From a virus, in the IMG/VR virus record IMGVR_UViG_3300026097_000042, positions 1-39,907 of that record: 39,907 nucleotides of DNA. The stretch is one strand, 5' to 3'. Below the pieces are notes generated by a model. That model did no database searches, was not told where the DNA came from, and saw only the letters and a list, made by a program, of their open reading frames with translations. The position numbers were made by a program, and so were the translations under genes. Below, in pieces: positions 1-5,596 of the stretch (within the stretch, counting starts at the first letter, position 1; every line of letters starts with the position of its first letter).

Positions 1-1093
1 AACCAGCTAAACGACGAATGTCCACTACATTCTCATCGTTTGCCTTACTACTATGTGTTTGTGAAGTTTCTTCACGATTGCCTGTTACTTCTTTGCCTTC
101 TGTTAATGTTGCCTTTTGCTTTGCTGGAGTATTACCGTCAATCACTGCCGGTAGGTATTTCTCAAACGAACTACGTAGTCTGTTCGTTTGAACTGATTCC
201 AGTAAATCTTTCATGATGGCTTTTTGATCACTGTTAAGTGGACCAACCAGCTCATTCATAATTTCTTGTCTTTGTGCAGATTCCACAAGACGCTTTTTCT
301 CAGCTTCTTTTGATTCTGCAATTTTAATTGCTTTAGCCGCATGTTTTTTGGCTTCTGCAAGTTGCTTGTCTTTTAGATCAAGAACCTTTAATAGTTTTGC
401 TGTTTCTGATTTTTCATTTAGATATGAAGAACCATATTCATTTGCAAACGCTTCAAAGATTCTACGACCGAAGTCGTTTTGACGTGCTGTGTCGATATCT
501 TCTCTGAGAGAACCAATCTCTTTGTTAAGAGTTTTAGATACTGTCTCAGATACCACATCGGCACTACGCTTAATAAAATCTTTTTTGACCTTATTGAAAT
601 GTGATTTTGCTTCTCTAACAAGCTTGACCTTGGTTTCGGCAAGATCCTTCTTGTCTTCGTAGAATTCAGCAATTTCTGAAGCAAGCGAATCAACAATGAA
701 TTCTTCAAGCTTGGCATAGTTTTCCTGCATTGCTTTTTTGTCTGCGTGTAGTTCTACAATTTCTTTTTGCAGTTGTTCAACCACAAAACCTTTTAGTAGA
801 TCTGAATTTTCACGCATTGCAACAGCATACTTTGCTTTTGCTTCTGCAAGTTGATTTCTGTCTTCTGAGAACTCTGCAATTTCTTGCTGTAGATTTTCAG
901 AAAGCATTTGATCAATTGCATCGACCATTGTCTGCTTGTCGTGCTCGTATTTCTGTGCAAACTCTTCACGGAGTTCAGCAGTTACCTGCTGCTTGTGCTC
1001 AGTTACTTTGCTATTCCAAGCTTCTTCTACTTCAGCTCTGATTTCTTCTGAAATTACATCATTTTCAAAAAGGTGTTTCAGTGCTTCCAACAT
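1..1093 (-). CDS. 22: Prohead core scaffolding protein, gp22-like (3' end outside window)
   Basis: Reads leftward from ATG at 1093 and stays open to base 1, giving at least 364 residues, so the C-terminus is missing. The protein is charged and helical. Three coiled-coil-like repeats of about 40 residues each centre on a Leu-rich 'EIAEF.EDK..LAE' pattern. It directly follows the gp21 protease gene with a 13-base gap and a good AGGAG ribosome site, matching the T4 order 20-67-68-21-22-23. In T4, gp22 is the main internal scaffold of the prohead core and is destroyed by gp21 during maturation. Several L/I-X-E tripeptides, the gp21 cleavage pattern, are present. The assignment rests on gene order, composition and these motifs. 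The major capsid gene (gp23) would be expected just past the left edge. Confidence 0.85.
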   Translation of the reverse strand, partial: MLEALKHLFENDVISEEIRAEVEEAWNSKVTEHKQQVTAELREEFAQKYEHDKQTMVDAIDQMLSENLQQEIAEFSEDRNQLAEAKAKYAVAMRENSDLLKGFVVEQLQKEIVELHADKKAMQENYAKLEEFIVDSLASEIAEFYEDKKDLAETKVKLVREAKSHFNKVKKDFIKRSADVVSETVSKTLNKEIGSLREDIDTARQNDFGRRIFEAFANEYGSSYLNEKSETAKLLKVLDLKDKQLAEAKKHAAKAIKIAESKEAEKKRLVESAQRQEIMNELVGPLNSDQKAIMKDLLESVQTNRLRSSFEKYLPAVIDGNTPAKQKATLTEGKEVTGNREETSQTHSSKANDENVVDIRRLAG

Positions 1094-1106
1094 ATAATTT
1101 CTCCTG

Positions 1107-1730
1107 TTATTGGAGTTTGTTGATTATGTTAACCAACGATTCCTTTAGATACTTCTGTGCCTTTGAGTCTTCTTTTGTTGCCTGTGCTAATTCGTATGCT
1201 TTGTATCCACCGCGAGCATTCATTAGATGTTCATATATGGGTGTTGGATACGCTCCTGGAGCCGATGGTTGTGCAACCACGTCTACAGTTATAATTTCAA
1301 AATCGGAAACTTCGTTGCTTCCATCTTCACTTACATTCCCTGAACCGCGCGATGAGACGCCCAGTTTAACTCCGCTTTCCAGCATTGTTTTAACCAGTTG
1401 TCCCATCGGGGTAGGTAGAATTTTTAGTTTACCGTAACCGTTTGCATCATCCATCCAGCATTCGCTGATCATATGACTCACACGGTCTAGGTTTATGTTA
1501 AGGCCTTCTGGATGATCAACTTCTCCGAGAACACTGTATCCTCCTTTTATTTGATCATTGAGAGTTTTGACAGCCCTGCCGATTTCGTTCACAGGATACA
1601 CACGCTGGTTTGCGTTACGTACTCCGCCCTGTATCATGATACCTTTCATGTACAAGTCTTTTCCTTCATTAGCAGACTCAACAACCATTCTAGCTTGGTC
1701 GAATGTCAAATGCTCTCGTAAGTTTTTCAT
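1107..1730 (-). CDS. 21: Prohead core maturation protease gp21 (peptidase family S77)
   Basis: A 207-residue protein with the hallmarks of the T4 gp21 serine protease. His73 lies in a 'GEVDHPEG' motif, the serine nucleophile is in 'GVSSRGSG' (Ser126/127), and an acidic residue (Asp150) sits in 'ITVDVVAQPSAPGA'. The length matches T4 gp21 (212 residues). It assembles inside the prohead core, then cleaves scaffold, core and capsid proteins after L/I-X-E. The gene lies between the acidic core-protein gene (16-base gap) and the gp22-like gene (13-base gap), the canonical T4 position. The start is ATG at 1730 with AAGGG about ten bases upstream. Nothing is missing or broken. Confidence 0.95.
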   Translation of the reverse strand: MKNLREHLTFDQARMVVESANEGKDLYMKGIMIQGGVRNANQRVYPVNEIGRAVKTLNDQIKGGYSVLGEVDHPEGLNINLDRVSHMISECWMDDANGYGKLKILPTPMGQLVKTMLESGVKLGVSSRGSGNVSEDGSNEVSDFEIITVDVVAQPSAPGAYPTPIYEHLMNARGGYKAYELAQATKEDSKAQKYLKESLVNIINKLQ

Positions 1731-1746
1731 TCAAATATGCCCTTCT

Positions 1747-2751
1747 TTATTTTGCGCGAGTGCTTACTTTATTAAGTGTGCTATCTGCGCCTTTGTCAGC
1801 ACTGTCAGGCTTGCCTTTCTTTTCAGCACCGTGTCCTGCTGGAACAGTTTTGCCTGCTTTAGCTGCTTTACCACCTGGAACATTAATGTTGCCAGTTGAC
1901 ATATCTTTTGGTGAAGTATCATTTAGTGGTGAACCTTTCAGTGCACCTTTATTTGCTTCGCCGCTGTTTTCGTCTTTGCTTTGATTTAGGTTTGACGCTG
2001 TGCCACCCATGTCGTTCTTCATATTGTCAACTGTAGACTTTTTGTTTACACCGCCGTCTTCACCTTTGCCTTTTGATTCAGCACCGTGACCACCTGCAAC
2101 TTTTTCTACATACTCACGCATTTGTTCTGCGCTTGACTTTTCGTCAACTTCTTCGTCAGCTTCGTCAACTTCTTCGTCGTCTGCTTCGTCAACTTCTTCG
2201 TCGTCAGCTTCAAATGCAAATGACTCTTCTTCAGGCTCTTCTTCGCCTTCGTCGTCACCTTCGTCATCCATGTCCATGTCCATGTCCATGTCATCTCCAG
2301 CTTCGCCTTCTTCACCTGACATCAGTTTTTCAAATTCTGCTTTGAGTTCGTCTAGAGCATCTTCTAGATCGTCAACACGATCTTCAACTTCATCGTCGCC
2401 GCCTTCGTCGTCCATGTCCATATCCATGTCCATGTCGCCTTCTTCGTCGTCTTCAATGTCGCCCATCATGTCGTCGCCTGCGTCGCCGCCCATCATCATG
2501 TCGTCATCTGCTTCTACTTCAAACTCGTCAAGGTCAAAGTCTTCAGACATTTTTTCATCTTCGTCTTCATCTTCGTCCTTGGCTTCTTCAACTTCTTCTT
2601 CGTCCTCTTCTTCAACTTCTTCGTCTTCTAGAAGAGACTCATAAATCTCTCTTGACTTTTCAACCACGATTTCGTGGAAAAGCTCTTGTGCGCCGTCACG
2701 GTCTTCGTTTACAAGACGCTCCAGCATTTCTTCAAATTTTGTACGGTCCAT
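1747..2751 (-). CDS. Acidic prohead core protein, gp67/gp68-like, strongly expanded
   Basis: A 334-residue, extremely acidic protein. The N-terminal ~45 residues ('FEEMLERLVNEDRDGAQELFHEIVVEKSREIYESLL') match the conserved start of prohead core proteins of marine T4-like phages. A second conserved helix ('DDLEDALDELKAEFEKLMSG') lies near residues 125-150. Between and after these are low-complexity Asp/Glu stretches, two copies of an (MD)4-DEG block, and a run of DDEEVDEA repeats. The C-terminal third is Lys/Gly/Asn-rich, with two GHGAE motifs. T4 gp67 (80 residues) and gp68 (141) are far smaller. The position between gp20 and gp21 agrees with a core role. Start ATG at 2751 has AGGAG upstream, and a sigma70-like promoter precedes it. 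Which of 67 or 68 it represents is unclear. Confidence 0.8.
   Translation of the reverse strand: MDRTKFEEMLERLVNEDRDGAQELFHEIVVEKSREIYESLLEDEEVEEEDEEEVEEAKDEDEDEDEKMSEDFDLDEFEVEADDDMMMGGDAGDDMMGDIEDDEEGDMDMDMDMDDEGGDDEVEDRVDDLEDALDELKAEFEKLMSGEEGEAGDDMDMDMDMDDEGDDEGEEEPEEESFAFEADDEEVDEADDEEVDEADEEVDEKSSAEQMREYVEKVAGGHGAESKGKGEDGGVNKKSTVDNMKNDMGGTASNLNQSKDENSGEANKGALKGSPLNDTSPKDMSTGNINVPGGKAAKAGKTVPAGHGAEKKGKPDSADKGADSTLNKVSTRAK
2140..2216. repeat. Low-complexity GAA/GAC-type repeat inside the core-protein gene
   Basis: On the minus strand this codes three near-identical copies of a DDEEVDEA unit. On the plus strand it appears as recurring cttcgtc/aacttc blocks. In-frame expansion or contraction here would change protein length without breaking it. 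Confidence 0.7.
2267..2292. repeat. Tandem hexamer (catgtc)n coding Met-Asp repeats, copy 1
   Basis: About four consecutive copies of the hexamer, reading as alternating Met-Asp on the minus strand. A second array lies at 2411-2436 in the same gene. Confidence 0.85.
2411..2436. repeat. Tandem hexamer (catgtc)n coding Met-Asp repeats, copy 2
   Basis: Same hexamer as at 2267-2292, with one base change (tatc for tgtc). The two arrays flank the conserved helical segment of the core protein, so the acidic module looks internally duplicated. Confidence 0.8.
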
Positions 2752-2774
2752 TTTATTCTCCTGTAAAAAGTAAT

Positions 2775-2804
2775 ATCATACCGCGGTACGATACGGGCTG
2801 TCAA
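2775..2804 (-). promoter_or_regulatory. Sigma70-type promoter before the core-protein gene
   Basis: On the minus strand: a perfect -35 TTGACA (2804-2799), an 18-base spacer and a -10 TATGAT (2780-2775), ending 24 bases before ATG 2751. The spacer contains a 10-base palindrome, TACCGCGGTA (2779-2788), which overlaps the -10 by two bases and could bind a regulator. This is inferred from consensus only. Confidence 0.55.
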
Positions 2805-2833
2805 TTATATTTACTACATATACGTGAAAATGT

Positions 2834-2881
2834 CTTTGAAAAGGCCGGATTTTGACTGATTTTTGTCAAAATTTTTCAAAG
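2834..2881 (-). terminator. Long nested hairpin at the end of the Maf-like gene; possible terminator or processing site
   Basis: Two stacked perfect stems: the outer is 9 bp (2834-2842 with 2873-2881) and the inner 8 bp (2849-2856 with 2865-2872). The loop is 8 bases, and a one-sided six-base bulge GGCCGG lies at 2843-2848. The stop codon of the 2876-3592 gene lies within it. No clean T-run follows on the minus strand, so intrinsic termination is only one possibility. It sits directly upstream of the promoter at 2775-2804, as expected at a transcription-unit boundary. Confidence 0.5.
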
Positions 2882-3592
2882 ATTGTGATTTTTTTTAAAT
2901 TTTTCTTGGCTTATGTGCTCTATGTTACTTAAACCTGTTAGTTCTTTTGGGATAAATCCCCCTTCTTCCATTACTCGATAGTACTTAATATTCGGATGCT
3001 CTTTTATGGTTATAGTGGTTTGTTTTAACCAGTTACCGTAAAATGTAGCACGGTCTGTAGACTTCTTGTAATTTGTAGTATCAGCAAACAGATTATTAAA
3101 ATATCTACCATCAGCTTTGCCTTTGTAGTCAAAGCCTAAAATATATATCTCTTTGTAGCCATGTTGACTGGCTAACCAAAGTGCAGTTGGCCCTGAACTC
3201 CAGCCTTTGCTAGGATTAAACAGGTTTAAATTTGGAATATTTCGGTAACTTCTGTTAGGATTTGTCCAAAGTTCGTTTTCAAGCTGATATCCTGTTCTTG
3301 AAATCTCTATAACCATGCGTGTGTCTACGGCAATTAGATAATCGGGCGTAAATGTTCTGTATAGTGCATTGCATCCGTAAATTTTACCTTTGCCCTTCAG
3401 TTCTACAGGTTCAACAAAGGCACGACTGGTACCATTGCCTAATACGAATGCTAAATCTTCTCTTAATTCTGCTTTCGGAATTTTAACAGGAGGATTTGGA
3501 GGAACAGGTGTTCCTGTTTTTTTAGCTCTTTTAATAGCCTTAAGTCTGCGCTTTTCTTCTTTTGATATTTCTGGATTGTTATGTTCGGACAT
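2876..3592 (-). CDS. Maf/MptE-like (DUF115-type) protein, unknown role
   Basis: A 238-residue protein. After a basic, Pro-rich N-terminus (about 45 residues) comes a nucleotide-binding-like fold start, 'FVLGNGTSRAFVEP...GKIYGCNALYRTFTPDYLIAVDTRM', then 'SGPTALWLASQHGYKEIYILGFDY'. The GNGxS, YGCN, DxxM and 'GFDY' pattern resembles motility-accessory-factor/MptE-like proteins, which include sugar-transfer enzymes and a pterin pyrophosphokinase. Catalytic activity cannot be confirmed from the sequence alone. It lies inside the capsid block between the gp20-associated small ORF (one-base TAATG overlap, so probably translationally coupled) and the core-protein gene. T4 has no such gene at this position. 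The place suggests virion modification or assembly, but that is inference. Confidence 0.55.
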   Translation of the reverse strand: MSEHNNPEISKEEKRRLKAIKRAKKTGTPVPPNPPVKIPKAELREDLAFVLGNGTSRAFVEPVELKGKGKIYGCNALYRTFTPDYLIAVDTRMVIEISRTGYQLENELWTNPNRSYRNIPNLNLFNPSKGWSSGPTALWLASQHGYKEIYILGFDYKGKADGRYFNNLFADTTNYKKSTDRATFYGNWLKQTTITIKEHPNIKYYRVMEEGGFIPKELTGLSNIEHISQEKFKKNHNL

Positions 3593-3837
3593 TACATACC
3601 TGTTTCAGCGTTTGCTGCAATTCCGTACATTTGTTTTACAAAATGAAGGTCTTTTTTGCGCTCTTCAACAGATAGCTCAGAAGCTTTGCGGATGCGATTA
3701 AGCTGTTTCAGTGTTAATCTTACTTTGCGGGTGTCATCAAAGTCAACAGGTGACTCGTCATACTCTGGCTCATAACGAGTATCTTCTACGCTGTCCAGCG
3801 TGTCTTTATCAAAGTAAAATAATTCTCTAAGTATCAT
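3592..3837 (-). CDS. Small conserved protein between portal and core genes
   Basis: 81 residues from ATG at 3837 ('MILRELFYFDKD'), with a basic helical C-terminal half ('DDTRKVRLTLKQLNRIRKASELSVEERKKDLHFVKQMYG'). Small proteins of this kind with a 'TRK.RLTLK.LNK.R' core occur next to gp20 in marine T4-like phages. The function is unknown, and a portal or core-assembly partner is a guess. An in-frame GTG at 3879 would add 14 residues but overlaps gp20 and has its GGAG directly abutting the start codon. The ATG gives a better N-terminus but lacks a clear ribosome site. Its TAA overlaps the next gene's ATG by one base. Confidence 0.7.
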   Translation of the reverse strand: MILRELFYFDKDTLDSVEDTRYEPEYDESPVDFDDTRKVRLTLKQLNRIRKASELSVEERKKDLHFVKQMYGIAANAETGM

Positions 3838-3844
3838 GACAGTG

Positions 3845-3852
3845 TATTTATA
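3845..3852 (-). promoter_or_regulatory. TATAAATA late-promoter-like box at the gp20 stop
   Basis: A perfect T4-type late -10 element on the minus strand, overlapping the TAA of gp20. The expected start site is only a base or two before ATG 3837, so it would make a nearly leaderless mRNA. It may be real, or a chance effect of the stop codon context. Confidence 0.35.
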
Positions 3853-5593
3853 TCGTTTGTTCAGTTGACGGTGCTTCACCTCCGCCTAGCTCTTGTCCTG
3901 TAGCAGTTTCAGGTGCTTCGCCTTCTCCGCCTTCTATTGCGCCAGCATCAGCGTCAATTTCATCTTCTACTCCGCCAAGGTCGCCTTCGATGCCTGCGCC
4001 ACTTATTCCGGCACCACGCATTTCTGCGCTGGCATCAGTTGGTAAAGGCTCTAGGTTCTCTTCGTTTTCTTCTCTCCACAGACGTTCATTCTCTGCTAGC
4101 TCCTCTTCGCTCAGTCCTAGGAAGCGTTTTAGGGCAAAGCGATTTGAAATATACGGTATAGCCGCCATCTGTGTGTATGTTGGCACACGAGCATTGTCAA
4201 TTTCACTCTGTCTATAGCTGGCAAAGTTCTGTGGCTCTTGGAATTTAAGTGAAAACATGTTAGTATCAATGTTCACACCTTTTTCTAATAGATATCGTTT
4301 GAACTCTGTGTCAAATTCTTCAATAATAAGTCCTTGCAACCTTTCACAATAGGTATTGAATCTAAGTTCTTGAATGTATGCCGTTCCTACTCTACCATCG
4401 TTGTATTGAGAGCTTGCGTCATCAGCTCCGGTAGGCAAATATGAACTCGGGATTCGTAAGCCGCGTACAAGCTTATTAGTAAAGTATCTAAGATCATCGA
4501 TTTCTCCTAGGTTTGTTCCACCTGGTAATGTTTCTACTTTGGACCCTCTGCCTTCCGCTGTTTGTGGGAAGAAGTAATCTTCGTTGATTGACAGCGGGTT
4601 ATATGAACTGTCTATGACATTCTGACCGCCCCCTGTTGCCGATGGGATACGTCTTTGATGTATTTCCGTTTTTACACGCTCAACAAACTGCATAGCAAGG
4701 TGAGTTGGCATGTTGCCCACATCAACGTAGAATACTCTTCTTTCTGGAGCTCTCTGAACACGATAGATAATAATCGCATCTTCAAGCAATTCTTTTTGTT
4801 TGTAAACTTTGAATACTGTTTCCAGCAAACTATTACCAAACGGATAATTCTTGTCCAATCCTTCTGACAGACTCAAATGCACAACATGTTCTGCACCAAC
4901 AGTGATTTCATTTTCTTCGTTCATCCAGCGATTGCCGGCATTTGTAGGCGAGTTGCCTGTCATACCTCGCACACCGCCCGTTAAATAACCTTGTCCGCCG
5001 CCAGTAACTTGACCGTTAGTTTCGTATGGTGTAGTTGCTACCATGTCTTTGAAGTTTACATTGAAATCTTTGATCACATACTGTTCTGGAGTCTTGCCTT
5101 CGCTTTCGTTTACGATAATTTTAGTAACGTTTGCAGGATCTACATGGAACCACTTTTTGGTTTCTGGATCTCTAATAAAGACTTGATCGCCATACTTGAA
5201 TGTGTTGCGGAATAGTCTAAACATTCTTGTATCAAACTTTTGTATTTTATACCACTGTTGCAGATACTGTTGTATAATAGTGGTTTCTGAATTTGTTGCT
5301 TTCTGTTTGAAATCGATTCGAAAGTTAGTGCCGTTCTGTTGATTCTTTTGTGTGCAAAACTCTGCGAGAATATCCAGTGCGGCATTGACTTCTGAGTCCA
5401 TATCCATTACATTATACTGTCCATAGCGTTCCACACGATTTGGTGTGCCCATGTACACGTCTGGAAGATATGAAGAATAGTTAGAGCGTGCAGGACCGGC
5501 CTGACCGTTGCTGGCTCGTCCTGAGAACGGAGAGTAGCTGCCGTCTGGGTTGTTACCTGTTTGTACAGGTGTGAAATACTTTTTCCATGACAT
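3848..5593 (-). CDS. 20: Portal vertex protein gp20
   Basis: A 581-residue protein (T4 gp20: 524). The N-terminus 'YLPDVYMGTPNRVERYGQYNVMDMDSEVNAALDILAEFCTQ' and the core 'GDQVFIRDPETKKWFHVDP', 'SLLETVFKVYKQKELLEDAIIIYRVQRAPERRVFYVDVGNMP' and 'LPGGTNLGEIDDLRYFTNKLVRGLRIPSSYLP' are characteristic of the T4 portal family. The C-terminal ~70 residues are acidic, Gly/Glu-rich and poorly conserved. A dodecameric gp20 ring initiates prohead assembly, holds the terminase during packaging and joins the neck. Start ATG at 5593 is preceded by AGGGG and sits three bases after the stop of the tape-measure-like gene. The gene is intact. Confidence 0.95.
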   Translation of the reverse strand: MSWKKYFTPVQTGNNPDGSYSPFSGRASNGQAGPARSNYSSYLPDVYMGTPNRVERYGQYNVMDMDSEVNAALDILAEFCTQKNQQNGTNFRIDFKQKATNSETTIIQQYLQQWYKIQKFDTRMFRLFRNTFKYGDQVFIRDPETKKWFHVDPANVTKIIVNESEGKTPEQYVIKDFNVNFKDMVATTPYETNGQVTGGGQGYLTGGVRGMTGNSPTNAGNRWMNEENEITVGAEHVVHLSLSEGLDKNYPFGNSLLETVFKVYKQKELLEDAIIIYRVQRAPERRVFYVDVGNMPTHLAMQFVERVKTEIHQRRIPSATGGGQNVIDSSYNPLSINEDYFFPQTAEGRGSKVETLPGGTNLGEIDDLRYFTNKLVRGLRIPSSYLPTGADDASSQYNDGRVGTAYIQELRFNTYCERLQGLIIEEFDTEFKRYLLEKGVNIDTNMFSLKFQEPQNFASYRQSEIDNARVPTYTQMAAIPYISNRFALKRFLGLSEEELAENERLWREENEENLEPLPTDASAEMRGAGISGAGIEGDLGGVEDEIDADAGAIEGGEGEAPETATGQELGGGEAPSTEQTI

Positions 5594-5596
5594 ATG

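Noticed and set aside
2270-2644. Serine-rich plus-strand ORF
   Set aside because: Antisense shadow of the Asp/Glu repeats of the prohead core gene.
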